A stretch of DNA of 34,091 nucleotides from Chara braunii (lineage: Eukaryota; Streptophyta; Charophyceae; Charales; Characeae), in contig BFEA01000313.1 in assembly GCA_003427395.1 (NCBI GenBank), positions 698,280-732,370 of the forward strand, read 5' to 3'. Made by a program: the position numbers and the translations under genes. How positions within the stretch are numbered: the first letter of the stretch is position 1; every line of letters begins with the position of its first letter. Below are positions 18,972 through 29,168 of this stretch, piece after piece. The notes beneath the pieces are model-generated. The model did not search any database. It saw only the letters and a list, made by a program, of their open reading frames with translations, and was not told the origin of the DNA.

Positions 18972-19724
18972 CTATCGGCCCGCTACTGCCCGAATCTCGT
19001 CCCAATCTACAACTCTTTCATCTAGATTGTGGGAGCTCGCATAAGCATCAACAATATTGACCATGTTCCTAAGCCCTTGACTAAGAGGAAAAGACCTTTG
19101 GTCCAGGAACAGGTCATATATCAATTCATACGTACAGCGTTCATACCCCCATTCTCGTGCCCTCAAAGCAGCTTCAGTTGCTGCCTCTACCCTTGCTCGT
19201 CCCCCAAAACACTGTTTTATGAGAAATTCGGGTAGGACGATTTTTAACGGGGCTGAAGGAATCACAAACTCTTCGGCATGCTTGACCTCTACATAGGTCA
19301 CCACCCGTTCTTCCCTCTCATAGCCCCTTCTCCTTGCCCATTTCGTTGCAGCTCCCTCAACTATCCTCAAAGGCCTCGCAAGCAAACTTTCATGCCCAAG
19401 TGCCAACTCAATCTCGTGCATGTCCCAAAATGAGGAAGATGTGTATTGGGTCACCCTGACAATCGCACAATCCCGATCATCATCAAACCCAAACTCGATC
19501 CAGATGAAGATACCCCTGTCTATCAGCATGCCCCAACAGAAAGAGATATATTCTCCTTCCTTGACTCGCCTCGGCAAGGATATCTCAAGTTCATCTTCCT
19601 CTTTGACGGGCAAGGTCACAGTGGGATCTTCCCTAGCATAAGGCATCCTGAGTTGCCTTCGCACTGGCCTGGGCTCTGCCCAGAAAAAACGTCCAGCATA
19701 CGCCTTCCGTTCCGACGCTGACAA
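18972..19724 (-). CDS. hypothetical protein or exon of about 250 residues
   Basis: The longest convincing non-repetitive frame in the window; the minus strand is open from after TAA 19758-19760 to TAG 18972-18974. There is no ATG at its head: the first in-frame ATG is 19644-19646 (224 residues), and several AG dinucleotides at 19725-19757 could be splice acceptors, so this may be a terminal exon. Composition is balanced and protein-like. Acidic FGFDDDRD and FWDMHEIELALGHE are followed by helical RVEAATEAALRAREWGYE and a C-terminal helix near VNIVDAYASSHNLDE. No signal peptide, membrane segment or catalytic motif was recognised, and no family is assigned. It could be a host gene or a mobile-element accessory ORF. 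A second coding-like minus-strand patch lies upstream at 20168-20329. Confidence 0.45.
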   Translation of the reverse strand: MSASERKAYAGRFFWAEPRPVRRQLRMPYAREDPTVTLPVKEEDELEISLPRRVKEGEYISFCWGMLIDRGIFIWIEFGFDDDRDCAIVRVTQYTSSSFWDMHEIELALGHESLLARPLRIVEGAATKWARRRGYEREERVVTYVEVKHAEEFVIPSAPLKIVLPEFLIKQCFGGRARVEAATEAALRAREWGYERCTYELIYDLFLDQRSFPLSQGLRNMVNIVDAYASSHNLDERVVDWDEIRAVAGR

Positions 19725-19760
19725 TCGCGTTCTACAATCTCTACTCCTGAAGCCTCTTTA

Positions 19761-20167
19761 AATCATCTTTTACTAAAATTTATCATTTCCAGTGTTTACA
19801 GCCACCCATCTTAGGGAGAATAATAATGGTAATATACCATGGTAATAGTACGTTCATAGATATCAAAATTCATAATAATAATTACTCATAGAAAATGATA
19901 TATTATCTTAGTAACTGACATCAACAATACTCATAAAAATCAAAAGCATCAACATTATACGCAAGCCGGCCAAATAGTCAAAAAAATATAAACAAATACA
20001 TCATAATGATACAATCGAGAAAAAAATTTGCCCATAATAAACACCCTTAAATACAACAATAGTAAGAGCATACCACTCTACTTTCCGACTTTGACAGAAG
20101 TATATTGTGTTGAGCGGCAGTGTGATCTTTTTGAGGATGGATAACATCTCATCTCCCCGAACCCCGC
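19761..20167. other. AT-rich spacer
   Basis: AT-rich (AATAATAA-type words around 19820-20000), possibly an intron between the two minus-strand coding-like segments. No feature is directly supported. Confidence 0.3.
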
Positions 20168-20329
20168 TCAAGGATCAAGCCTCACTGTTTCTCCCTCCGA
20201 TTCCAGCACTTGCTCCTTGCAGACCCTTGCCGACAAAGTAAACAACCTCACCATACACGCTTTGAGTTGCGTTGTCCCGTCCTGTGCTGGTGAACCCACT
20301 TGACACAAAAATAGTTGGGGATTCACCCC
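20168..20329 (-). other. short coding-like segment
   Basis: The minus strand is open from after TAG 20330-20332 to TGA 20168-20170 (53 codons). It includes LKACMVRLFTLSARVCKEQV and ends ESEGETVRLDP, which reads like a helical, ordinary protein. It lies about 400 bp upstream of the 18972-19724 frame on the same strand. Too short for a firm call; it could be an exon or part of a decayed element. Confidence 0.2.
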
Positions 20330-20704
20330 CTACCTCTCATTGGCATGCAATAGCTACTTTCCTCATAGGCCATGATATGACAAGGCTCAAATAATTTCCT
20401 CCTATTCATTAGTAGTGTACTCATTTTATCACAGAGGATGAGACAACAACACTCCGTTATGGACTAGGAACATAGTTCGAGCTTGAGTCTCATAATTTTT
20501 TCAAAACCATATCTCAGGGGAACAATAACATAGGATTGCAACCTTCCTTAGGGCTACGTGACACCCACGGCCTAGGCCGCAAACAATTTGGCCGCCGCAG
20601 CCGAAAAAGTCGGCCGCGGCCGCGGCCAATGAGCTCCTGTCCGCGGCCTGGTTTTTTAATATATTTTTTTCCCCCCTAAAAATACATGTAAAAAATATAT
20701 ATAT

Positions 20705-20745
20705 ATATAGGATTGTAGGGCTTGCAAAACCCTGCAATCCTATAT
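20705..20745. other. strong hairpin inside the TIR-bounded element
   Basis: ATAGGATTGTAGGG (20707-20720) pairs with CCCTGCAATCCTAT (20730-20743), with one G-T pair and a 9-base loop, and AT extends the stem on each side. It follows a (TA)n stretch. Confidence 0.5.
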
Positions 20746-21008
20746 GTTTTATTTTGGAATCCGACCTCGTTTAAGATTTAAATAAAAAAAAATGAAAATC
20801 GAATTAAATAAATTATTTTAAAAAAATAAAAAGAAAAGCAAAATTTTTCTTTTGTCATTTTTAATCCTGAGGGACGTGGTCACTGAGTTGTCCTGTATTT
20901 TTTTAGAAATTGTTTTCGGGTTTGTGTCGGGAAATTGAGAGTTAAAAAAAAAAATCCATGCAAAAATTGAAAACAAATAAAGAAAAAAAAAATTCAGGCT
21001 GGGGTTAG

Positions 21009-21080
21009 TGTGTGTGTGTGTGTGCTCTCTTGTGTGTGTATGTGTGTGTGTGTATGTGTGTGTATGTGTGTGTGTGTGTA

Positions 21081-21149
<69 letters not shown>
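21009..21149 (+). repeat. (TG)n-(GA)n microsatellite
   Basis: An interrupted TG run to about 21123 is followed by GA repeats to the edge of the gap. Similar TG-to-GA transitions occur at 29883-29941 and 30092-30133. Confidence 0.95.
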
Positions 21150-21849
21150 NNNNNNNNNNNNNNNNNNNNNNNNNNNNNNNNNNNNNNNNNNNNNNNNNNN
21201 NNNNNNNNNNNNNNNNNNNNNNNNNNNNNNNNNNNNNNNNNNNNNNNNNNNNNNNNNNNNNNNNNNNNNNNNNNNNNNNNNNNNNNNNNNNNNNNNNNNN
21301 NNNNNNNNNNNNNNNNNNNNNNNNNNNNNNNNNNNNNNNNNNNNNNNNNNNNNNNNNNNNNNNNNNNNNNNNNNNNNNNNNNNNNNNNNNNNNNNNNNNN
21401 NNNNNNNNNNNNNNNNNNNNNNNNNNNNNNNNNNNNNNNNNNNNNNNNNNNNNNNNNNNNNNNNNNNNNNNNNNNNNNNNNNNNNNNNNNNNNNNNNNNN
21501 NNNNNNNNNNNNNNNNNNNNNNNNNNNNNNNNNNNNNNNNNNNNNNNNNNNNNNNNNNNNNNNNNNNNNNNNNNNNNNNNNNNNNNNNNNNNNNNNNNNN
21601 NNNNNNNNNNNNNNNNNNNNNNNNNNNNNNNNNNNNNNNNNNNNNNNNNNNNNNNNNNNNNNNNNNNNNNNNNNNNNNNNNNNNNNNNNNNNNNNNNNNN
21701 NNNNNNNNNNNNNNNNNNNNNNNNNNNNNNNNNNNNNNNNNNNNNNNNNNNNNNNNNNNNNNNNNNNNNNNNNNNNNNNNNNNNNNNNNNNNNNNNNNNN
21801 NNNNNNNNNNNNNNNNNNNNNNNNNNNNNNNNNNNNNNNNNNNNNNNNN
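21150..21849. other. assembly gap (700 N)
   Basis: Exactly 700 ambiguous bases. The left side is (GA)n and the right side (ATCA)n, so the gap very likely lies in microsatellite sequence. Confidence 1.
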
Positions 21850-21903
21850 ATCAATCAATCAATCAATCAATCAACCAACCAACCAATCAATCAATCAATC
21901 AAC

Positions 21904-21948
<45 letters not shown>

Positions 21949-21968
21949 AAACTATCAATCAATCAATA
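21850..21968 (+). repeat. (ATCA)n microsatellite with CCAA variants
   Basis: Tetranucleotide ATCA repeats interspersed with ACCA variants, ending in TATATATA and T-rich sequence. Confidence 0.95.
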
Positions 21969-22221
21969 TATATATATTTTTTTCTATTTGTTTATTTTTT
22001 TTTCTCACATACAAAAAAACAGCCCCCAAAATTTGCAATTTTTTTATTATTTTTTTTAACAGGGTCATAGAGGCCGACGTGCGATGGCCGCGCGCGCGCG
22101 CCCCCGCTTGGGCCTGGGGCGGCCGCGTGGAAATTCGGTCGTGTGCTCCCGGTCGACCTCCTCGGCCGCAGGATCCGCGCCTTGGGGTATCACGTAGCCT
22201 TGGGGTAGACCTTACATTTTA

Positions 22222-22259
22222 ACCATTTCTTGAGAAGAAACTTATCTCAAGAAAGTGGT
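22222..22259. other. hairpin just outside the right TIR
   Basis: TTTCTTGAGA (22226-22235) and TCTCAAGAAA (22245-22254) form a perfect 10-bp stem around a 9-base loop. ACC/GGT outside it extend the pairing. Confidence 0.4.
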
Positions 22260-25235
22260 CATTTCATTCACCTCTGAATCCTCATCAGACGTGGATTCCG
22301 TGCAATGCCCCTACCCCTCTTTGAAGAGCAATCCAAATGCACAGACTTCATAGACAACCATAAGTCGATAATCAGACTTGAGATGCTCGTACAGATCTTT
22401 ACAGACTGATAAGTTCAAATACGTACATCAGGTAAATAGTCTATGCAAAATATTTCTTACGAGGATAACCATTTAATATAACATCAAGCGCATAACCTCA
22501 CATAATCAGATACTAGGTAGGCTTACTCACATTAAATCTGACATATATGGATGAGTTCAATCATATAACTCAAGAGATGCCCTTAGAAAGATAGTCTCAA
22601 GTCTTTAGCTCCAATTCATTGATTCCAGTGGATGGTCCAATCCTGGAAAGGTTCAAGTGAAGGTCTAACAATACCTACATCTCGTTGCCCTAATAAATGT
22701 AAGCAAAATAGTCGAAGTGTTAGCCCCTTCACCATTATCCCGACTGCCCCTAGGATCTGATATCCCTTTCGCAGAGAAGGTACTATGTAGACCTACTATG
22801 TCTCGTAGTCTCTTCTATTGAGGTCACAACACGGTGTTCTCTGCACCTATCCGCCGCCTTTTACGCCTATATCACTCGAGGCAGACCTCACACTTCCATG
22901 GCTATATAATTCAAACAACTGCTTAGAACCCAGACTCAAGGATCCCATTCCATGCTCATAAAGTTTTTAGCCTCCTTAGCCTATCTCTCGCCGGAGTCCC
23001 TCAATGACTTCTAACATAATAAGCTCCCTTACTCATCCTCGGCCTTACTCTACTGCAAAAGTGCCATGCTGCTCTCATGAGCACTCAGATAGCTTGCTCA
23101 AACATAATAGGTACCTTATAGGGCTCACTTCCACAATAGTCATGTTTAGCCATGTTGACGCCACCTTATCTTACCCTGGGCATACCAACCATGCAAAGCA
23201 TTGTCCAAACCTATCAACTATCATGGTCAGAAGGGGTATCAACTCAAACTTTCATTGTATCAGTCAGAGTACGTGAGCTAATAGTCATAATGTCTACATC
23301 TATCGCCACCCTTACTGCACTGAGTCGAAACCAACTCATACAATCAACTCTCACTCGCTCTCTATCCAATACCACCAATCTATTAACCATTAAAGCCTAA
23401 AGAAAACTTCTCATTTTGCCTTGTTCTCACATTTTCATGCCCGGATGTCGTTCCACCAGGGACAATGGCAGACAACAGTTATCCCCGGCAACGGCGACAC
23501 TTGTCGAGCGGATCGGTCCACGACGCACAAAGGACGAAACCCTCTCGACCGCGTCACGCAGGAGTTGGTCTACCTCGTCGCTAACACACATGGAGCTTTG
23601 CAAGCCGCTTCGTCCGAGTGTGCCAGCCATACCTCTCACGAGTCCCTATGACAGGATAGGGTCTGCGCGAGGCACGACTTACCTCCACCTTGCGGGAGCT
23701 GTCACCTCCCTTCGGTGGGCGTATGGCCGCCGAGCTACCAGTCCGCAGTACGAAAGCTAATCAGTTGCAATCGTAGAGGTGGACAAGTCGAGGGCGTTTC
23801 TCGTTCGCTGTAGTATAGGGGGTACTCGCAGTTTTACACCTTTATCGGACCCGCACTCGAACCAACTCCTTGGGGGGCTGAAGTCCCAAGCGCGACTTGT
23901 CGTCGGTCGACTAGCACGCATCCCATGCACCAGACGTACACCACTCTAAGAACTTAAAAATTAAAACACACACACACACGCACAGAATGACACAAACAAA
24001 ACAACGCACACAATCCTAGTCCCTTCAGTAGTCATCCCATAACTCTCCGAGCGGAAATCAGATAGGCGTCGCGCGAGAGACTTAGTATAAAACCGCGCGG
24101 ACGTAGCGTCTTCTCATACCGACTAGCAATGCATGACTAAGCAAGCAGTCGCAATGATGACATACTATGTAGTGCTCATAATCATACGGTCCCTCGTAGT
24201 CTCGAGGGTCGTATTCGACACTCTAGTGTCGGCTGACATGCGCCTTGAGAAGTTAATCTCTCGACGATAGACAACCGCCAAGTGTGGTAGAGAACCACGC
24301 CCTCTTCTGCATCTTGCGAAGGGTAGGTGATACACATGTTTATACTTGTGGTGGCAATCGTCTCTTATCGCCCTGGAGACCAGTTCCATCGTCTAGGGTT
24401 TGAGAATAAATGAGGGGGTTCGACTTTGACGGCTGCCACAGACTACAACGTCAAACTGTATAAAAACTATAAAAAACAAAGGATAAAAGAGAATCTCCCT
24501 TTTCTCTCAAAAACATAATCTGTTTAACCCTTACGCGCGGTCACTGTAGGCCGAGCGAGACACTCAAGACATATGTATTCACATATATATAGAGGATTAT
24601 AAATATGTGATGATTACTTCTCACAATCAGAGTGAGACTTCTCTCAGCCATACATATGTATGTGATTGCAAACAATCAAATTCAAAGTCTGAACCACCAA
24701 ACATACCTGCAACCAGATCAAAGATGCAACCAAAAGTCCATGCACAATACGGGGTCAACTTAAATCATTCTTTGCGCCCACACCGCTCGTTTTAGACATA
24801 CAAACCTCAACCTTAGCGCACCCTTCCAACAATAAAATACTCAGTACCTTTGTTAAATGACCATTCAATAAAGTCCGGGTAAAAACACAATGAAACAATT
24901 CAATCCACAAGGCTAAAACCTTTAGGTTGAGTGGCAAGAGTGCATTGGAGTTGAATAGTAAACCGACGAATCGGTAACCGACCTTTTATCAGTGATAAGA
25001 GAAGATGATCCTCGTGGGATTAAGCTGAATCTGGTCCAAATCTTGAATCAAACGATCAAGAGGACCTGTAACATAAGTGAAACAAATCCCCAAGCTAAAT
25101 TTATAAGTCCATAGAGAATAATCTCCATATCACGATCTCACTCATAATCATTCTACTTAACTAAGCCTAAGTCTATCTCTAAGCAAGTGCCTAAGGACTT
25201 CCAGAATCGCCATCTGTCAAAATATAACCTATCTC
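22260..25235. other. anonymous region, no gene
   Basis: Ordinary sequence with a GC-richer patch at 23450-23930. There all frames are short (114 codons plus strand, 70 minus strand) and no domain is recognised. A minor (AC)n lies at 23967-23978. Twin hairpins at 24186-24231 are listed separately. No RNA gene seen. Confidence 0.35.
24186..24231. other. two adjacent hairpins
   Basis: CCCTCG (24191-24196) pairs with CGAGGG (24203-24208), extended by ACG/CGT outside. CGACACT (24216-24222) pairs with AGTGTCG (24225-24231) across two bases. The stems are separated by 7 bases. Confidence 0.35.
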
Positions 25236-25240
25236 CTTTA

Positions 25241-25690
25241 AACTAGGAAAATTTTGGCAGCGTTCCCATAAGAAAAATATTTTTTCAGAATTTATACTAG
25301 CTCGAATATAAATACTGAAATATTTTCTAACTCTTGGAAAATTAAATTTGTGTAACTCCCTAAATTAGTAAAAAATTGGGTAGCACTCTCTTTAGAAACG
25401 GAGACTTCCCAGATTCATACTAAGTTAGATGCAAACTCAAAACAAAACTCGAGTTCAACCAAGACAAAATTTAACTAACTCCTTAGATCTGTAAAAATTT
25501 GGGCGGCACTCCCTTTAGAAAATGAGACTTCCCAGATTCATACAAAACTAAGGTAAGAAGCTAAAACAACTTTGACTTCTCAAGGTCCAATTTTGTCAAC
25601 TCCTTCAATTAGTAAAAATTTCGGCAGCGCTCCCCGTAGAGAAAGTAACCTACCAAGATTTTTACAAAGCCAAGTATAAGAAATGATCCT
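25241..25690 (+). repeat. four-unit ~122-bp tandem repeat
   Basis: Units begin at 25241, 25363, 25486 and about 25607. The shared core is AATTAGTAAAAATTTGGGC, then AGCACTCCCTTTAGAAA, then GACTTCCCAGATTCATAC. The two middle units are the most alike. Confidence 0.75.
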
Positions 25691-25962
25691 AGAAAACGCG
25701 AAAATTAACCTAAGTAAAAGGAAGTTAGCCAAAAAAATGCAGAAATTAAACTAACTCCTATAACTCTAGCACGTAGCGAGCATCTAAAGCAACTACCTGT
25801 CAACTGAAACTCAGACTAAGTAATAGTTTCACTCAACCGCATGGAAGACCAAAACCAGAAAGAGTAAGAAATCTCACCATCCCCAAATCAATCCTCATAG
25901 ATAGTTCGTGAAACTTTCAGAAGATTAAATCCTTATGCCCAACTTACATATAGCATGATGCT

Positions 25963-26560
25963 AGACCATTCAGCTTAGAAACAATGTTTATCATGTCTTA
26001 GGATATACGCGAATAAGTTGCACAACTTTTTTTCTCTTCTTTGGGCATATGACTAGACCATTCAGCTTAGAAACAATGTCTAGTCGCCCCGAACTGTTTA
26101 ATATCTAAAGTTTAAAAATTTTCGACTTTGTTCTAAAAAAGAAATGAAAATATGGACAGGGGATTGAACCCTTCGGCTTGGAAACAATGCAGATTACTTC
26201 CAATTATATTATGTGGTTTTCCTTCTCTTTTTAATGATATGGATGAGTGTTGGACCATTCAATTTAGAAATAATGCCCAAATGTCAGTTCACATGCAAAT
26301 ATAAATAAAGTATTTTTCGTTGTACTCAGTTTATACTAATGTGCGTAGTTTTCATGTGAAACCATTTAGCTTAGAAACAATGCTTAGCCTTAGACAAAAA
26401 ATCCTCCCTCAGAAATAAACAAGAAGCTGAAACATTAAGCCAGACAAACCCTTAGAAATGAACATAGCAACCAAACCATTCAACTTAGAAATAATGTTTG
26501 GCTCTTCAAAAAACAACAAAATAAACATAGCCCTGGGTCATTCAACTTAGAAACAGTGCC
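25963..26560 (+). repeat. seven scattered copies of a ~25-bp phrase
   Basis: ACCATTCAGCTTAGAAACAA and variants followed by TGYYY occur near 25963, 26057, 26167, 26253, 26361, 26475 and 26537, spaced 62-114 bp. The last copy is also the left edge of R1 copy 2, and a single copy (TTAGAAACAATG, 12134-12145) marks the left edge of R1 copy 1. The phrase may therefore belong to the terminal part of R1 or its source locus. Confidence 0.6.
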
Positions 26561-28054
26561 CAATTCTTCATTGACCCGGTCAAACACATGCAAACTGCCT
26601 TCTTCCCACCTTCCCCCAGTTCATCCACCAGTCTGTTTTCAATTAAAATAAAGAGAAACTTAGGTTTTTCACACATATTCCTTTCACTTAGTGTGATTAA
26701 CTCATGAAAGAAGGCAAAATCATAGGGGGTCATACACATACAATCAGTCAAACCAAGGGAAGATAGTCAAACAGGGATATAGTGGGTTCATACTGATAGA
26801 AGAAAATATACATGTTGGTTCCCTACCTCCAGAACTCCTGCTGGACTCCCCAAAAAGCCTTGTTGCGGTCCTACGAATTGCAATCCCGGTTGCCGCCTTC
26901 CTCTCAGCACAAGATTAGACTTAGATTGAGAAGGGCAGAATGAGGGGTTTCAAACTCTCGAGATACAAGAAGGGGACAGACTCAACTCACAGAAGAGGGC
27001 CTTGAAACCTTGACTCACCTAAGGACCCCGCAATGGCGGCCAATCGCAGGTAGGCCGACCGAATCGTAGTCAAAATGCAGAGCGACCTCTTTCTGAAAGA
27101 CCTCCAAGTTCACTATGTCTCACCTCCTGACCAGAGTTGCCGTCTTATAGCCTTAGAAAGGCTATATTTAGACAAAGCGCATCTCTTCGTGCTCAGTTTG
27201 GACGCATGTTGTAGTAAACTTTAGCCACACTCCGGCGGACATGGTAATAAGTCAAAGCAGCCCAAGACAAGCTGTTACTCATCCGTTCATGCTTCTCAGC
27301 AGCAGAAGCCTCAAATTGAGCACGGGCAACAGTACAATAGTCTTTCCTCCCTGCTTTTAAATATACGTGTGAACGATATTGAGCCAACCCACGTCGTAAC
27401 TGCAACCTGCTTCCCCGACTAGCATACGCGGTGATCATAGGGAGTTTTGAGCGGCCATAGTCAGAAACACGCTGCAGCCACGACTACAACCTCTACACTG
27501 TTGCGACTGTAACCCGCTGGTAGCTCGACAATAACTCCCACTGCCTAAGCGTACTGTCGTGGCAGCATTTCGCAACGCTGTGGCACCCCCCAGTCCAACG
27601 TTAGTAGTGGCAAGATGCATGGTGGTACCGTCAAAAAAATGCACAACAATAAGTATTGTGCAAGCAAGACACGGTGTAAAAACAACAAAGGAAAACACAC
27701 AGCTACATTACCAGAAGTAAAACACTCGCAGTAGTCCTTAGTAATCACATCGGCGAAAAGACAACTAAATAGTGACCACTAAAAACGCAGTTGCCGCCAC
27801 ATAGCAGTAGCCGGTTACACCACATGACACTACGGGCAGCCCCTGCTGAGCACAGTTTAAGAACCCCATGCCGAGTACAGTCTTGACAGAGGGAGGGGCG
27901 GTCACGGACATCACTAGGCTTAGCAGGGTTCAGACCACGATACTCAATCCGGCACAGCCACGTATGATGCTTTCTAAATCAGAGAGAGGCTACTTCCATC
28001 GATAGGATGAGCAAATTCAAATGAACCTAGCGTCGGAAAGCGACCGGGTACGTT
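26545..28054 (-). repeat. ~1.5-kb dispersed repeat R1, copy 2
   Basis: Same order and orientation as 12132-14115, but with the empty insertion site at about 26858-26865. It has about 34 extra bases near 27438-27472 relative to copy 1. It ends in CGACCGGGTACGTT, directly next to the palindrome repeat at 28059. Mobile-element or segmental-duplication origin is undecided. Confidence 0.75.
27193..27720 (-). pseudogene. duplicated exon-like coding segment, copy 2 (frame-shifted)
   Basis: This is the counterpart of 13289-13716. The N-terminal part (27435-27698 frame) keeps LATTNVGLGGATALRNAATT, and the C-terminal part (27193-27438 frame) keeps AEKHERMSNSLSWAALTYY. A ~34-bp extra stretch around 27438-27472, not a multiple of three, separates them into different frames. 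The acceptor-like CAG of copy 1 is CAA here, and the donor-like AAGGTTTAC is AAAGTTTAC. Copy 2 is thus more clearly dead than copy 1. Confidence 0.45.
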
Positions 28055-28140
28055 GTCGGACCAAATACCCTTACAAGGGTATTTGACCATGGTTTTGCAG
28101 TCGACATAACGACGGCATCGGCTACCATAATGGAGCCGAT
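28045..28140 (+). repeat. dispersed palindrome repeat, copy 2
   Basis: Arms 28059-28072 and 28075-28088 around AC pair at 12 of 14 positions, with CAAATACCCTT/AAGGGTATTTG perfect. GTTGTCGG precedes, and TTTTGCAGTCGACA then GGCATCGG follow, as in copy 1. It lies immediately after the right edge of R1 copy 2. Confidence 0.65.
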
Positions 28141-28288
28141 ATGAAATGAAAAGGGTATGTGCATGTTAGTACGACGATTAAAATCATTTTCTCAGCCATT
28201 AAGGTCAGGCCGAATTGTTGAAAAACTTTCGAAAGTATGTGCGCGTGTTGTTATGACGCACGCTGTGATGGCTAGGATCGGTAGAAAA

Positions 28289-28317
28289 AACCCTCCGACC
28301 GAAAAGGTCGAGGGGTT
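28289..28317. other. hairpin with GAAAA loop
   Basis: AACCCTCCGACC (28289-28300) and GGTCGAGGGGTT (28306-28317) pair at 10 of 12 positions around GAAAA. The related words at 4105-4122 and 4203-4216 are not hairpins. Confidence 0.4.
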
Positions 28318-28499
28318 GAGCGGGTTAGTGTGGTGTCGGGTAGATCTACGACACACACTGAAACTTGGCTTGATACTTGTCTACCTACCAGTACTAGGGC
28401 ATTTAACAATGCCGGTTTTTGTCTCCTCTACTCGGTCTCCGAGTCGGGTACTTGGCACATCTGCCTCTACTTGGTGAGGTACCGACTTACCTACCACTT

Positions 28500-28770
28500 G
28501 AGTGTTTTTTTTTTCCCGTTGCTCTGAGAGTCGCAGGCCTAACCCCGCTACTTAGGTGTTTTTCCGCTACAACCCTCAAAGTCACGGCGATAGGTAAGTA
28601 CCGGTCGTGCGAGGTCGCTCAAACAAAACAGGTGCCCCTGCGGGATATACACAGACTTGCGGGACGAAAACAGACCTGCATGCCACGAGCACACTCCCTT
28701 AAGCCGACAAGCACTCAGACTGGCATGCAGGCCGGCAAGTATGCGCGCTGCAGACTCGGAAACCGGCTCA
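28500..28770 (+). repeat. dispersed family R2, inverted copy
   Basis: The plus-strand sequence from the T run at 28506 through GGCCTAACCCCGCTAC and CTCAAAGTCACGGCGATAGG aligns with the minus strand of 8540-8620 and 7400-7450. It encodes VTAIGKYRSCEV in a 144-codon frame (28419-28853) that has no recognised domain. Confidence 0.45.
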
Positions 28771-28836
28771 GACGACTAGGTAGACTAAGCCTCGATGCTG
28801 TATACATATTGAAGCTGCTCCCCTTCTACCCGAAGT

Positions 28837-28920
28837 GGGAGCTAGCTCAGTAGGTTCTGGTACAGGATGGTAAGTAATGGATGCAGGGATCGAATCCAAT
28901 CAGCCGCTGGACTAGCTTTT
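28837..28920 (+). repeat. tRNA-like head of SINE-like unit, copy 2
   Basis: A perfect A-box match TAGCTCAGTAGG (28843-28854) and a B box GGATCGAATCC (28887-28897) are correctly ordered and spaced. AGCTAG (28840-28845) pairs with CTAGCT (28912-28917), followed directly by a T run that would terminate Pol III. The T-arm 5' side GCAGGG is kept here, whereas copy 1 keeps the 3' side. Probably a tRNA-derived SINE or tRNA pseudogene; the cloverleaf is incomplete. Confidence 0.6.
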
Positions 28921-28939
28921 TTCCTTTGTAAGGAACTCA

Positions 28940-29012
28940 GCTTTAGCCCCGCGTTCGAACGATCGGGGCTTGAACCTGCGACCTCGGGTTTCGAAGGAAG
29001 GATGAGTTAGTT
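28940..29012 (-). repeat. convergent tRNA 3'-half-like module of the SINE-like unit, copy 2
   Basis: On the minus strand AGGTCGCAGGTTCAAGCC is a canonical variable-loop plus T-loop sequence with a B box GGTTCAAGCC. Upstream, TCCTTCCTTCGAAA could be an anticodon arm. It lies in the same place relative to the plus-strand head as the module at 4675-4745. Confidence 0.45.
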
Positions 29013-29087
29013 AGGTCTAGCCTCACGGTTGTAACGCAGGCCCCGACATCTGGCAGTTTAAGAAAGATAGTCGCTAGATTCTGTTAG

Positions 29088-29168
29088 TTTCTTTTCTTTT
29101 CTTTCCTTTTCTTTCTATTTCTTTTATTTTCCTATAGATTTTACGTTCCCGTTTCATTTTTTTTTCTT
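29088..29168 (+). repeat. T/C-rich tract
   Basis: TTTCTTTTCTTTTC-type sequence and a T run at 29157-29166, downstream of the SINE-like unit. It is possibly a degenerate tail. Confidence 0.5.

Larger units (their letters stand above)
20550..22201. mobile_element. TIR-bounded element containing the assembly gap
   Basis: GGCTACGTGACACCC (20552-20566) and GGGTATCACGTAGCC (22185-22199) are inverted repeats matching at 14 of 15 bases. CGGCCG/GCGGCC-rich subterminal blocks lie just inside both ends (20568-20650 and 22073-22172). The interior holds a 16-bp-stem hairpin, TG/GA and ATCA microsatellites, and 700 N. The layout suits a hAT-like non-autonomous element, but no target-site duplication could be matched and no transposase is visible. 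Confidence 0.5.

Noticed and set aside
20818-22222. Frames of 286-404 codons across the gap
   Set aside because: They consist of unknown residues from the N run plus TG/GA and ATCA microsatellite translation.
23416-23760. 114-codon plus-strand frame in a GC-richer patch
   Set aside because: Three frames on both strands are open over the same interval, as expected from GC-rich sequence with few stop codons. None shows a domain.
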